Source: an uncultured Algibacter sp. (GTDB taxonomy: Bacteria; Bacteroidota; Bacteroidia; Flavobacteriales; Flavobacteriaceae). Taken from it: a stretch of 64,000 nt of DNA. Made by a program: the position numbers and the translations under genes. This document shows positions 51,677-60,894 of this stretch, in pieces; positions within the stretch are counted from its first letter, which is position 1, and the number at the start of each line of letters is the position of its first letter. The notes under the pieces are model-generated. The model saw only the letters and a list, made by a program, of their open reading frames with translations, made no database searches and had not been told where the DNA came from. The stretch is from assembly GCF_947495925.1 (NCBI RefSeq), contig NZ_CANMAU010000006.1, positions 304,689-368,688 on the forward strand. The letters are read 5' to 3'.

Positions 51677-52342
51677 TTATAAAATTATAGATACGCTCAA
51701 AATTAATTGACTGGGCCTAGTATCAATTCTATTTTCGGTGTTAATAATATTGTCATTAATAAAGGTAGCTTCATTTTTACTAAAGCCACGTTCGTACCTT
51801 AAATCAATACCCAACTTTTTTAAATTAAAGGCAACTCCAAAATTTAAACCAGCAGAAAATTCCTTTTCAATATCATTTATTGTAATTCCCGAAAATTTAC
51901 TATCAAGAATGTATTGAAATGATGGACCAGCGAATGCGCTTAATGGACCAATAACTTTTATGCCCACCAATAAAGGAACATCAAGTTTCTGCATTTTAAA
52001 TGTGTCTTGGTCATAATCACTTTTTGTATGGGTATAAACAAGCTCTGGCTTAAAATAGAGGTCTTCACCAAACTTACCAAAGACACCAACATGAAATCCC
52101 GAGTTACTGTTAGGGTTTTTATAGGTATTACTAACAGACTCAAAATAGTCGCCGTTTGAATTGTAATTTAGTCCTCCCTTAATCCCAAAACCTTTTGCCG
52201 TTTGCCCGCTTACAAGAGTCGAGGTTGTTACTGAAAAAAAGAAAAGATAAAATGATACTTTTCTTAAATTCGTTGGTTTAATTAAGTAGGTGTACACTTT
52301 TTTTAAATGTTTCATAAGATTCGTTTTTTGATTTCTATTCAT
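51677..52342 (-). CDS. Outer-membrane beta-barrel protein (PorT-like OMP_b-brl_2)
   Basis: 221 residues from the ATG at 52342; a second ATG nine codons in (MKHLKKVYTYL) is equally plausible. A hydrophobic segment (about 29-47) ending TLVSGQ is the signal peptide. The barrel pattern GFGIKGGLNYNSNGDYF, GFHVGVFGKFGEDLYFKPELVYT and LGIDLRYERGF, ending in LSVSIIL, matches the small eight-stranded flavobacterial family with PorT as a member. Sequence length and lack of synteny argue against it being PorT itself. Function unknown. Confidence 0.75.
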   Translation of the reverse strand: MNRNQKTNLMKHLKKVYTYLIKPTNLRKVSFYLFFFSVTTSTLVSGQTAKGFGIKGGLNYNSNGDYFESVSNTYKNPNSNSGFHVGVFGKFGEDLYFKPELVYTHTKSDYDQDTFKMQKLDVPLLVGIKVIGPLSAFAGPSFQYILDSKFSGITINDIEKEFSAGLNFGVAFNLKKLGIDLRYERGFSKNEATFINDNIINTENRIDTRPSQLILSVSIIL

Positions 52343-52410
52343 TAACTCAAAAACGTTGCCAAAGGTATATTATTTTCTCATCAGGCAATCAATATCCTAT
52401 TTGAGTTAAT

Positions 52411-52418
52411 TATCTTTG
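52411..52418 (+). promoter_or_regulatory. Candidate -7 box for tgt
   Basis: TATCTTTG matches TAnnTTTG, 18 bases before the ATG at 52437. It covers the in-frame TTG at 52416, which argues that the TTG is not the start codon. Confidence 0.5.
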
Positions 52419-52436
52419 TCCACTTATCTCACAAAA

Positions 52437-53567
52437 ATGAAATTTGAATTAAAAGCACAAGATGCACAAAGTAAGGCAAGAGCTGGTAAAATTACCACAG
52501 ATCATGGCGTGATTGAAACTCCAATTTTCATGCCTGTGGGTACTGTGGCAACCGTTAAAGGCGTGCATCAGCGTGAGTTGAAAGATGATATAAATCCTGA
52601 TATTATTTTAGGAAATACGTATCATTTATATCTAAGACCCCAAACTGGTATCATTGAAAAGGCTGGTGGCCTTCATAAATTTATGAATTGGGATAGAAAT
52701 ATTTTAACCGATTCTGGAGGTTATCAGGTGTACTCCCTTTCTGCAAATAGAAAAATTAAAGAAGAGGGCGTTAAATTTAAATCTCATATTGATGGTAGTT
52801 ACCATACATTTACTCCTGAGAATGTTATGGAAATACAGCGCTCAATTGGAGCTGATATTATAATGGCTTTTGATGAGTGCACTCCATATCCGTGTGATTA
52901 TAATTATGCAAAACGATCTATGCATATGACGCATAGATGGTTAGATAGATGTATTAATCATTTAGAGAAAACACCTTTAAAGTATGATTATAACCAGGCA
53001 TTTTTTCCAATTGTTCAAGGAAGTACCTATAAAGATTTAAGAAAGCAATCGGCTGAATATATTGCGAAAGCAGGAGCTGTAGGAAATGCTATAGGAGGTT
53101 TATCAGTTGGAGAGCCTGCTGATGAAATGTATGCTATGACCGATGTGGTTTGTTCTATTCTGCCCGAAGAGAAACCGCGTTATTTAATGGGAGTTGGCAC
53201 GCCAATCAATATTTTAGAAAATATTGCGTTAGGAGTAGATATGTTTGATTGTGTTATGCCAACTAGAAATGCCAGAAATGGTATGCTATTTACAGCATAT
53301 GGTACGATCAATATTAAAAATTTAAAGTGGGCTGATGATTTTTCACCTATTGATGAAATGGGGATAACATTTGTTGACACTGAATACACTAAGGCGTATT
53401 TGAGACATTTGTTTACTGTAAATGAATTATTAGGAAAACAAATAGCAACGATACATAATTTAGGTTTTTATTTGTGGTTGGTTCGCGAGGCTAGAAAACA
53501 TATATTAGCAGGAGATTTTAGAACATGGAAAGATAAAATGGTAAAGCAAATGGATAATCGTTTATAA
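52437..53567 (+). CDS. tgt: tRNA-guanine transglycosylase (queuosine)
   Basis: Exchanges G34 for preQ1 in tRNAs with GUN anticodons. 376 residues from the ATG at 52437. TDSGGYQ with the general-acid D92, GGLSVGEP substrate loop (220-227), and GVDMFDCVMPTRNARNG (266-282) with the nucleophilic Asp are intact. The zinc site of the E. coli and Zymomonas enzymes is not: the three Cys positions correspond to G309, T311 and D314, and only the His (H340 in ATIHN) remains. The permease gene follows four bases later. Confidence 0.96.
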   Translation: MKFELKAQDAQSKARAGKITTDHGVIETPIFMPVGTVATVKGVHQRELKDDINPDIILGNTYHLYLRPQTGIIEKAGGLHKFMNWDRNILTDSGGYQVYSLSANRKIKEEGVKFKSHIDGSYHTFTPENVMEIQRSIGADIIMAFDECTPYPCDYNYAKRSMHMTHRWLDRCINHLEKTPLKYDYNQAFFPIVQGSTYKDLRKQSAEYIAKAGAVGNAIGGLSVGEPADEMYAMTDVVCSILPEEKPRYLMGVGTPINILENIALGVDMFDCVMPTRNARNGMLFTAYGTINIKNLKWADDFSPIDEMGITFVDTEYTKAYLRHLFTVNELLGKQIATIHNLGFYLWLVREARKHILAGDFRTWKDKMVKQMDNRL

Positions 53568-53571
53568 GTAA

Positions 53572-54648
53572 ATGAAAATCTTAGATTGGTACATATTAAA
53601 GCGTTATTTGTTTACATTTTTCATGATGCTATTGCTATTTATTCCTATAGCTATAACAGTACACCTTGCAGAAAAAATTGGTAAAATTCTTGAAAATGAA
53701 GTGCCCTTAAATGCGGTTTTAATTTACCTTTTAGATTTTACAGTTTATTTTGCCCATTTGCTTTTTCCTTTATTTTTATTTCTATCGGTGATATGGTTTA
53801 CTTCAAAATTGGCCAATAACACAGAAATTGTTGCTTTTTTAAGTTCAGGTGTTTCTTTTACTCGCTTTTTAAGGCCTTACTTAATAGGGGCGTCCGTAGT
53901 GGCATTTTTATCTATTATTTTAGGACTTTTTCTTGCTCCAAAAGCCAGCGAGGGCTTTAATGATTTTACTTATAAGTATTTGAAAAAAGGAAGGCAAGCT
54001 GTTGATAATATTAATGTTTTTAGGCAAATTAATGATAATGATATCATTTACGTGAGTAGTTTTGACGTAAAAAATAGCCTTGGTCATAACTTTACTTTAG
54101 AACATTTTGAAGAAAACCAGCTTAAATATAAAATTACTGCAAAAACTATTAAATATGTGGAAGGAGACACCGTTTATAGGTTGACAAATTATTTAAAAAG
54201 AGATATAGGTAAGTATGAAGATTCCCTTGAGATTATTCAAAAGAAAGACACGCTGTTTTCTTTTGAAGTAGACGATTTAATTCCGGTTATTTATGCGGCA
54301 GAAACAAAAATGTATGGCGATTTAAAAAACTTTATTGCTAAGGAAGAAGCTCGAGGTTCATCAAATGTTGGTCGTTTTAAATTGGTGCTCTATAGAAAAT
54401 GGAGTTTGCCAGTTTCTGTTTTTATATTAACCATTATAGCAGTTGCCGTATCTTCAATTAAAAGGCGTGGAGGTATGGGGATTAACTTAGCTGTTGGGAT
54501 TTGTATTGCAATGATTTTCGTGTTCTTTGACAAGGTTTTTGGTGTTATGGCCGAACAATCAGATTTCCCACCATTAATCGCCGTGTGGTTTCCCAATTTC
54601 ATTTTTGGTATTTTAGCTATATACCTTTTGTATAATGCCAAACGCTAA
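53572..54648 (+). CDS. LptF/LptG-type permease (YjgP/YjgQ family)
   Basis: 358 residues, six membrane helices: three before and three after a periplasmic domain (about 130-265). Start MKILDWYILKRYLFTFFMML, FPLFLFLSVIWFTSKLANNTEIVAFLSSGVS and the C-terminal RKWSLPVSVFILTIIAVAVSS are signatures of LptF/LptG, the inner-membrane subunits that lift lipopolysaccharide to the Lpt bridge. Bacteroidetes usually have two such genes apart from each other; which of the two this is cannot be told. Starts four bases after tgt and overlaps the next gene by 14 bases. Confidence 0.92.
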   Translation: MKILDWYILKRYLFTFFMMLLLFIPIAITVHLAEKIGKILENEVPLNAVLIYLLDFTVYFAHLLFPLFLFLSVIWFTSKLANNTEIVAFLSSGVSFTRFLRPYLIGASVVAFLSIILGLFLAPKASEGFNDFTYKYLKKGRQAVDNINVFRQINDNDIIYVSSFDVKNSLGHNFTLEHFEENQLKYKITAKTIKYVEGDTVYRLTNYLKRDIGKYEDSLEIIQKKDTLFSFEVDDLIPVIYAAETKMYGDLKNFIAKEEARGSSNVGRFKLVLYRKWSLPVSVFILTIIAVAVSSIKRRGGMGINLAVGICIAMIFVFFDKVFGVMAEQSDFPPLIAVWFPNFIFGILAIYLLYNAKR

Positions 54649-55525
54649 GCTTAAAAATCAATTACATCTCCATTTTTTAGTTTTTATAGCTGGTTTTACA
54701 GCCATTTTAGGTGAATTAATTAGTATTAATGCTATTTCTCTAGTTTGGTATAGAATGATTTTAGCTTCGCTTTTAATGTTCATCTACATTAAGTTTAGAA
54801 AGGTAAATTTAAAAATAAGCCTACAATCTGTGTTTAGGCTATCCATTGCCGGAGTTTTAATTGCACTTCACTGGATTACTTTTTTTGGAGCTATTAATGA
54901 ATCAAATATTTCTATAACCTTGGCTATGTTTTCAACCGGAGCTTTTTTCGCTTCTTTTATAGAACCTTTGATTTATAAACGCACGATCATATGGTATGAA
55001 ATCCTCTTCGGAATTGTTGTAATTATAGGAGTTTTTATAATTACTCAAAGTGAAATTAAATACCTTACAGGGATCATGCTGGGAATAATTTCTGCATTTT
55101 TATCATCATTGTTTTCGGTTTTAAATGGTCATTTTTTGAAACAGCACACGGCTACAGTTATTTCGTTTTATGAATTTTTAAGTGGCGTTCTTTTTATATC
55201 CCTTTATATCATGTTTTTTGGTGAAGGTTTTTCTTCTGGTTTTTTTGCTATTAGTTTATCAGATTTTAAATATTTATTCATTTTGGCTTCAATTTGTACT
55301 GCTTACGCGTTTATAGCCTCGGTGCATATAATGAAGGTGATTAGTCCTTACACTGTGGTTTTAAGCTATAATTTGGAACCTGTATATGGTATCATTATGG
55401 CTATAATTTTGTTCCCAGAGAAAGAAAAGATGAGTCAGAATTTTTATTATGGTGCTTTTGTTATTATTTCCGTAGTTATATTAAATGCTGTTTTAAAGCA
55501 TAGGCGGAAATTAAAAAAGAAATAA
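54635..55525 (+). CDS. EamA/DMT-family transporter
   Basis: 296 residues with ten hydrophobic helices in two EamA halves (about 5-135 and 145-290). Start MPNAKLKNQLHLHFLVFIAGFTAILGELISINAISLVWYRM and GALHWITFFGAINESNIS-like region are typical of the DMT superfamily of metabolite exporters. The substrate is unknown. The start codon lies 14 bases inside the permease gene, so the genes are co-translated. Confidence 0.88.
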   Translation: MPNAKLKNQLHLHFLVFIAGFTAILGELISINAISLVWYRMILASLLMFIYIKFRKVNLKISLQSVFRLSIAGVLIALHWITFFGAINESNISITLAMFSTGAFFASFIEPLIYKRTIIWYEILFGIVVIIGVFIITQSEIKYLTGIMLGIISAFLSSLFSVLNGHFLKQHTATVISFYEFLSGVLFISLYIMFFGEGFSSGFFAISLSDFKYLFILASICTAYAFIASVHIMKVISPYTVVLSYNLEPVYGIIMAIILFPEKEKMSQNFYYGAFVIISVVILNAVLKHRRKLKKK

Positions 55526-55556
55526 TTCTTGACATCATAATCAAGTTTAAAGTTTT

Positions 55557-55564
55557 TATATTTG
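55557..55564 (+). promoter_or_regulatory. Candidate promoter box for accA
   Basis: TATATTTG matches TAnnTTTG, 38 bases before the accA ATG. TTGACA starts at 55529, 25 bases from the box, slightly longer than usual. Confidence 0.45.
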
Positions 55565-55602
55565 CATCCTAACCAATACTTAAATAGCTAAATAAAATTC
55601 TT

Positions 55603-56556
55603 ATGGAATATTTAGAATTTGAACTTCCTATAAAAGAGCTTGAAGATCAATTACAGAAATGTAAAATAATTGGAGAAGAGAGTGAAGTAGATGTTACCGA
55701 AACATGTGCGCAAATAGAGAAGAAGTTAAAAGATACTCAAAAAAAATTATATAAAGATTTAACCCCATGGCAACGCGTGCAATTGTCGCGTCATCCAGAT
55801 AGACCGTATACGTTAGATCATATTAAAGCTATTTGTAAAGATTCTTTTTTAGAATTACATGGTGATCGAAATATAAAAGATGACAAAGCCATGATTGGTG
55901 GTTTAGGAAAAATTGGAGATCAGAGTTTTATGTTTATTGGTCAACAAAAAGGGTTTAATACAAAAACGAGGCAATATCGAAATTTTGGAATGGCAAATCC
56001 GGAAGGCTATAGAAAAGCATTGCGTTTAATGAAGTCTGCTGAAAAATTTGGAATTCCTGTGGTGACTTTAATTGACACGCCGGGTGCTTATCCGGGATTA
56101 GAGGCTGAAGAACGTGGTCAAGGTGAAGCCATTGCTAGGAATATTTTAGAAATGACGCGCTTAAAAGTACCTGTAATAACTATTGTAATAGGTGAGGGTG
56201 CATCTGGAGGAGCATTAGGAATTGGTGTTGGTGATAGAGTATTAATGCTAGAGAATTCTTGGTATTCTGTTATTTCACCAGAAAATTGTTCTTCAATTTT
56301 ATGGCGTAGTTGGGAATATAAGGAGCAAGCTGCTAAAGCTTTAAAGTTAACAGCAACAGACGCAATGAAAATAAAAGTAGTTGATGGTGTGATTAAGGAA
56401 CCTTTAGGCGGTGCGCACAGAGATCGCGAAAAGACATTTAAGGCTGTCAGTGAAGCGATTTTAAAATCTTATGATGATCTTAAAAAGTTATCACCAGAAG
56501 ATTTAGTTTCAAAGCGCATGGAAAAATATGCAAACATGGGCGTATTTAAAGGCTAA
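55603..56556 (+). CDS. accA: Acetyl-CoA carboxylase carboxyltransferase, alpha subunit
   Basis: Transfers CO2 from biotin to acetyl-CoA in the first step of fatty-acid synthesis, with AccD. 317 residues, normal length. An N-terminal helical arm ([18 protein letters not shown]) precedes the crotonase-like domain with [59 protein letters not shown] and [14 protein letters not shown]. Monocistronic with its own promoter and terminator. Confidence 0.97.
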   Translation: MEYLEFELPIKELEDQLQKCKIIGEESEVDVTETCAQIEKKLKDTQKKLYKDLTPWQRVQLSRHPDRPYTLDHIKAICKDSFLELHGDRNIKDDKAMIGGLGKIGDQSFMFIGQQKGFNTKTRQYRNFGMANPEGYRKALRLMKSAEKFGIPVVTLIDTPGAYPGLEAEERGQGEAIARNILEMTRLKVPVITIVIGEGASGGALGIGVGDRVLMLENSWYSVISPENCSSILWRSWEYKEQAAKALKLTATDAMKIKVVDGVIKEPLGGAHRDREKTFKAVSEAILKSYDDLKKLSPEDLVSKRMEKYANMGVFKG

Positions 56557-56580
56557 GTCTTTTAAAACCAAAACATATTA

Positions 56581-56612
56581 AAAATCTGAAGTTAAACGCT
56601 TCAGGTTTTTTT
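56581..56612 (+). terminator. Terminator of accA
   Basis: Stem AAAATCTGAAG/CTTCAGGTTTT (56581-56591 with 56599-56609, one G-T pair), seven-base loop, T-run to 56612. Confidence 0.9.
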
Positions 56613-56639
56613 ATGCTTGTTGACAATATTTTTAACTTA

Positions 56640-56672
56640 TTAACAGTTAAATTGTTAACGAGTAGTTAACAA
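56640..56672. promoter_or_regulatory. Palindrome cluster in the dnaB upstream region
   Basis: Two perfect palindromes side by side: TTAAC-A-GTTAA (56640-56650) and TTGTTAAC-GAGTA-GTTAACAA (56652-56672). They lie 54 bases before the dnaB start and after the accA terminator. Operator-like; no known site matches. Confidence 0.4.
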
Positions 56673-56725
56673 ACCTGATACCTAAAATTCACTAAAAACT
56701 CTTCTTTTTAATTACTTTCGTAGTT

Positions 56726-58264
56726 ATGAAACAACCCAATCAACTAACAGGATACAAAGTCGACAAAAGTACCCTTATCAACTTAGAGAAGGGTAAGATA
56801 CCGCCTCAAGCACTTGATTTAGAGGAAGTTGTGTTAGGAGCGATGATGATTGACAAAAAAGGTGTTGATGAAGTTATTGATATTTTAAATCCCGATGCTT
56901 TTTACAAAGAAGCTCATCAACATATTTTTGAGGCCATTTTTCAGTTGTTTGAAAATAGTGAACCTGTTGATTTATTAACCGTTTCTACCCAATTAAAGAA
57001 AAATTCAAAGTTAGAGCTTGCAGGTGGTGATTTTTACTTAATTTCTTTAACTCAGAAAGTATCCTCTTCAGCGCATATCGAATTTCATGCACGCATCATT
57101 TTACAGAAGTTTATTCAGCGTAGCCTGATAAAAATATCAAGCGAAATTATTGAAGATTCTTATGATGAAACTAAGGATGTTTTTGATTTATTAGACAATG
57201 CAGAGTCGAAACTGTACGAGGTTACTCAAGGTAATATTAAAAAGTCGAGCGAGACCGCTCAAGACCTAGTCATCCAAGCCAAAAAGAAGATTGAAGAAAT
57301 TTCTAATAAAGAAGGTTTAAGTGGTATCCCTACCGGTTTTCATAAGTTGGATAAATTAACTTCTGGGTGGCAACCTTCAGATTTAATTATCGTAGCGGCA
57401 CGTCCTGGTATGGGTAAAACTGCTTTAACGCTGTCTATGGCACGAAATATTGCTGTTGATCAAAATATACCTGTTGCTTTTTTCTCTTTAGAGATGGCAT
57501 CGGTGCAGTTAATAACTCGTCTTATTTCGAGTGAAACTGGATTATCATCTGAAAAATTACGTACAGGGAAATTAGAAAAACATGAGTGGGAGCAATTAAA
57601 CGTTAAAGTAAAAGGTCTAGAAAAAGCACCTCTGTTTATTGATGATACACCATCACTTTCTATTTTCGATTTAAGAGCAAAAGCGCGTCGTTTGGCTTCT
57701 CAACATGGCATTAAAATGATCATGATTGATTATTTACAATTAATGACTGGTGGTACAAGCCATGGAGGAAATCGTGAGCAAGAAATCTCAATGATTTCTA
57801 GAAACCTTAAAGCACTAGCTAAAGAACTTATGGTACCCGTAATTGCATTATCTCAATTATCACGTGCTGTTGAAACTCGTGGAGGAAGTAAGCGTCCGTT
57901 ATTATCAGATTTACGTGAATCTGGAGCCATTGAGCAGGATGCTGATATCGTATCGTTTATCTACAGACCAGAATACTATAAAATTGATGAATGGGATGAT
58001 GAAGAACGTTCACCAACAGAAGGTCAGGCAGAGTTTATTGTAGCCAAACACCGTAATGGTGGTTTGGAAAATATCCGCTTGAAATTCTTAGGACACCTAG
58101 GTAAATTTGATAATCTTGATGATTTTGATTCACCATTCGAGTTTCATTCAAAAATGAACGCCGCTGCAAATGATGACACTTTTAAAGCAGATAATTTTAA
58201 GGCGAGTCCAGATCAAGCCTTTGGTAGTTCTTTTAACGACGACGATAATGAGGTTCCTTTTTAA
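56726..58264 (+). CDS. dnaB: Replicative DNA helicase
   Basis: Hexameric 5'-3' helicase of the replication fork. 512 residues. N-terminal primase-interacting helical domain (about 20-140: PPQALDLEEVVLGAMMIDK), linker helix, then the RecA-like motor with Walker A ARPGMGKTALTLSMARNIA (about 227), FFSLEM, IMIDYLQLM (Walker B), and LAKELMVPVIALSQLSRAVETR with SDLRESGAIEQDAD. No intein is present. The acidic C-terminal tail ends NDDDNEVPF. Upstream region carries the palindrome cluster. Confidence 0.98.
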   Translation: MKQPNQLTGYKVDKSTLINLEKGKIPPQALDLEEVVLGAMMIDKKGVDEVIDILNPDAFYKEAHQHIFEAIFQLFENSEPVDLLTVSTQLKKNSKLELAGGDFYLISLTQKVSSSAHIEFHARIILQKFIQRSLIKISSEIIEDSYDETKDVFDLLDNAESKLYEVTQGNIKKSSETAQDLVIQAKKKIEEISNKEGLSGIPTGFHKLDKLTSGWQPSDLIIVAARPGMGKTALTLSMARNIAVDQNIPVAFFSLEMASVQLITRLISSETGLSSEKLRTGKLEKHEWEQLNVKVKGLEKAPLFIDDTPSLSIFDLRAKARRLASQHGIKMIMIDYLQLMTGGTSHGGNREQEISMISRNLKALAKELMVPVIALSQLSRAVETRGGSKRPLLSDLRESGAIEQDADIVSFIYRPEYYKIDEWDDEERSPTEGQAEFIVAKHRNGGLENIRLKFLGHLGKFDNLDDFDSPFEFHSKMNAAANDDTFKADNFKASPDQAFGSSFNDDDNEVPF

Positions 58265-58334
58265 GGTGCTATTAAAAACCTAATGTTTTTATAAAATATT
58301 TATTAAGGTTCTATTTTTAAGTATCTTTCAAGCC

Positions 58335-59591
58335 ATGAAGAAAGCCCTGCTTGTATTCCTACTATTTGTTTCTACGAAAACCTTCGCTTCCTATATTTTG
58401 GTGCCTATGGATGCGGAAAGTCAAAAAAACCATCTCAAAGCCTATGGTATTACTTATTGGACTCTCAGTAATGAGCTAAAAGTAAAGTGGCTGTTAAATT
58501 ATAGGGGAGGGGCATTTTTATTGCCAGATACGGAAGCTATTCAAAGAGAATGTCAGATAAGAGGTGTATCTTTTGAGGTTATTTCTAATGCTAAAACAGA
58601 AAGTATTCTTGAGGAAATAAGTAGCCCTAGCCACAATATGGAAGCGGTTGTACTAGAAAAAGCACCAAAGGTTGCCGTATATACACCTAAAGGTAAACAG
58701 CCTTGGGATGATGCTGTAACAATGGTTTTACAATATGCAGAAATACCTTATGAAACTGTTTATGATGAAGAAGTTTTAAATGACGGACTATTAGTATTCG
58801 ATTGGTTGCATTTGCATCATGAGGATTTCACTGGGCAATATGGGAAGTTTTATGCGCAATATAGAGCTGCCGCTTGGTATATTGAAGAGAAAAAAAATGC
58901 TGAAATCTTAGCACAAGAACTAGGTTATAGCAAAGTATCTGAAGAAAAGTTAGCGGTGTCATTAAAAATACGTGACTATGTAATAGGAGGTGGTTTTATG
59001 TTTGCCATGTGCAGTGCTACAGATAGTTTTGATATAGCACTTGCTGCAGAAGGAGTGGACATATGCGAACCTATGTTTGATGGAGATGGGAGTGAAGCAG
59101 GATATCAGAATAAAATTGATTATAACAAAACTTTTGCTTTTAAGGATTTTCTATTGGAGCGAAACCCAAAGGTTTATGAGTTTTCATCTATTGATATGAC
59201 CAGGAAACGTATGATTCCTAAAACAGCAGATTATTTTTCATTGATGGAATTTTCAGCTAAATGGGATCCTGTTCCTACTATGTTGTGTCAGAACCATACG
59301 GCTTTGGTAAAAGGGTTTATGGGGCAAACAACCTCGTTTAATAGTGAAGAGATAAAGTCAAATGTCTTGGTGCTTGGAGAAACTAAAACCAATGGAGAAG
59401 CCAAATACATCCATGGTATTAAAGGCAAAGGTTTTTTTACCTTTTATGGAGGTCATGATCCTGAAGATTATCAACATAGGGTAGGAGATGCTAAAACTGA
59501 ATTAGACTTGCACCCTACATCTCCTGGTTATAGGTTAATTTTAAATAACGTTTTGTTTCCTGCGGCAAGAAAGAAAAAACAAAAAACCTGA
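58335..59591 (+). CDS. Periplasmic GATase-like protein, often labelled asparagine synthetase B
   Basis: 418 residues. Signal peptide 1-18 (MKKALLVFLLFVSTKTFA). Flavobacterial orthologues are commonly named asparagine synthetase B, but I see neither the N-terminal Cys nucleophile of an Ntn amidotransferase nor the PPi-loop SGGxDS of AsnB. Instead VIGGGFMFAMCSATDSFDIAL puts C226 in a nucleophile-elbow-like turn, and GFFTFYGGHDPEDYQH supplies a His, as in GATase1/ThuA-like folds. LLVFDWLHLHHEDFTG is another His-rich motif. The signal peptide also conflicts with a cytoplasmic synthetase. Overlaps the yjbQ start by one base. Confidence 0.72.
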   Translation: MKKALLVFLLFVSTKTFASYILVPMDAESQKNHLKAYGITYWTLSNELKVKWLLNYRGGAFLLPDTEAIQRECQIRGVSFEVISNAKTESILEEISSPSHNMEAVVLEKAPKVAVYTPKGKQPWDDAVTMVLQYAEIPYETVYDEEVLNDGLLVFDWLHLHHEDFTGQYGKFYAQYRAAAWYIEEKKNAEILAQELGYSKVSEEKLAVSLKIRDYVIGGGFMFAMCSATDSFDIALAAEGVDICEPMFDGDGSEAGYQNKIDYNKTFAFKDFLLERNPKVYEFSSIDMTRKRMIPKTADYFSLMEFSAKWDPVPTMLCQNHTALVKGFMGQTTSFNSEEIKSNVLVLGETKTNGEAKYIHGIKGKGFFTFYGGHDPEDYQHRVGDAKTELDLHPTSPGYRLILNNVLFPAARKKKQKT

Positions 59592-60013
59592 TGCTATTTT
59601 TTCAAAACGAATTGAAGCTTAAACCTTATTCAAGAGGCTTTCATTTGATTACTGAGGAAGTTATAAAAGGTATTCCGGAGCTTAAACAGATAAAGAAGGG
59701 ACAACTTCAGGTCTTTATAAAGCACACTTCAGCAAGTTTGACTATTAATGAAAATGCTGATTTTACAGTGCGAAGTGATTTTGAAAGTCATTTTAATAAG
59801 ATGGTACCAGAAGGAGCAGTATATTACAAACACACTTATGAGGGACCAGATGATATGCCCGCTCATATTAAATCGTCTTTATTGGGGACTTCAGTGCAAA
59901 TCCCAATTACTAATGGTAAGCTAAACTTGGGTATTTGGCAAGGTATATATTTATGTGAGCACAGAAATTACGGAGGTGGAAGGAATCTTATTATCACAGC
60001 TTTTGGGGAATAA
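59591..60013 (+). CDS. YjbQ family (UPF0047) protein
   Basis: 140 residues with the YjbQ signature KGQLQVFIKHTSASLTINENAD, then DMPAHIKSSLLGTSVQIPITNGKLNLGIWQGIYLCEHRN. The family is annotated as secondary thiamine-phosphate synthase because it can partly replace ThiE in genetic tests; its physiological role is open. The His and Glu residues in HTSAS, PAHIKSS and CEHR are the conserved metal-site set. Its ATG overlaps the stop of the upstream gene (TGATG), so the two are coupled. Confidence 0.92.
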   Translation: MLFFQNELKLKPYSRGFHLITEEVIKGIPELKQIKKGQLQVFIKHTSASLTINENADFTVRSDFESHFNKMVPEGAVYYKHTYEGPDDMPAHIKSSLLGTSVQIPITNGKLNLGIWQGIYLCEHRNYGGGRNLIITAFGE

Positions 60014-60050
60014 GTAAAGGTGTTTTTCTATGGTGTATTTTGGCGGATCA

Positions 60051-60138
60051 TGCGTTAGGGATTGATGCGGCATCCTTTTTTGAGGAACGAGAAAAAGATA
60101 TAGCGGAAAGCCCGACCCGAATTTGAGAGGGGAACGCC
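60051..60138 (+). repeat. Dispersed non-coding repeat, copy A
   Basis: Four blocks in order: TGCGTTAGGGAT, GAGGAACGAG, AGCCCGACCC, GAGGGGAACGCC. The same blocks in the same order, on the other strand, lie at 63549-63631. No reading frame. It resembles the dispersed intergenic elements seen in many marine flavobacteria. Confidence 0.75.
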
Positions 60139-60140
60139 AT

Positions 60141-60173
60141 AAAAAAAAGTCCGACTCTTTCGAATCGGACTTT
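60141..60173 (-). terminator. Terminator of the thrS-infC-rpmI-rplT operon
   Basis: On the minus strand AAAGTCCGATTC-loop-GAGTCGGACTTT followed by a T-run of eight (plus-strand A-run 60141-60148). One G-U pair forms only in the minus-strand RNA, so it works for rplT. Confidence 0.88.
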
Positions 60174-60213
60174 CTATTAAGCGAATAATATGTTTTACAA
60201 TAGGCTAAGCGCC

Positions 60214-60558
60214 TTATTTTACTTTATCAATTACAGCTTTAAAAGCTTCTGGGTTATTCATAGCTAAATCTGCTAAAACCTTACGGTTTAATTCAATATC
60301 ATTAGCTTTTAATTTCCCCATAAATTGAGAATAAGATAAACCATGTTCTCTGGCTCCTGCGTTAATACGCGTAATCCATAAGGCACGGAATGTTCTTTTT
60401 TTATTTCTACGGTCTCTGTACGAGTATTGCATCGCTTTATCAACCGCATTTTTTGCTACTGTCCAAACGTTTTTACGTCTTCCAAAGTAACCTTTTGCTT
60501 GTTTTAGAACCTTTTTTCTTCTGGCTCTTTTTGCTACAGAATTTACTGATCTTGGCAT
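60214..60558 (-). CDS. rplT: 50S ribosomal protein L20
   Basis: 114 residues, strongly basic, [30 protein letters not shown] with the L20 signature AKRARRKK and WITRINAG. Binds 23S rRNA early in 50S assembly; in E. coli it also represses its own operon. Last gene of the four-gene translation operon and followed by the terminator. 98 bases after rpmI. Confidence 0.98.
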   Translation of the reverse strand: MPRSVNSVAKRARRKKVLKQAKGYFGRRKNVWTVAKNAVDKAMQYSYRDRRNKKRTFRALWITRINAGAREHGLSYSQFMGKLKANDIELNRKVLADLAMNNPEAFKAVIDKVK

Positions 60559-60656
60559 AATTTTAATGTGTTTTGTAGTAGGCGGCTAGTAAACTAACAC
60601 TTTAATTGAGCCTAACTCCAGGGTTTATAAATTGTTTTAACCAATTAAAACGTTTG

Positions 60657-60854
60657 TTACTTTAAACGTAACATGGTTTTAATATTGTTCTCATCAGATT
60701 TATCTACTAAACCATCATGAGTTAATTTAAGCTTACGCTTTTTTGACTTCTTTGTTAAGATGTGACTCTTAAAAGCGTGCTTTCTTTTAATTTTACCAGT
60801 ACCTGTAAGCTTAAAACGCTTTTTGGCACTAGATTTTGTTTTCATTTTAGGCAT
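60657..60854 (-). CDS. rpmI: 50S ribosomal protein L35
   Basis: 65 residues, [31 protein letters not shown], the complete L35 signature. Basic, binds 23S rRNA. The 91-base gap from infC contains two adjacent hairpins that could be a regulatory leader, see below. Confidence 0.98.
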   Translation of the reverse strand: MPKMKTKSSAKKRFKLTGTGKIKRKHAFKSHILTKKSKKRKLKLTHDGLVDKSDENNIKTMLRLK

Positions 60855-60894
60855 TTCTTTTCCTAGTTTTTAATTATTGCGCTTAATTATTGTG

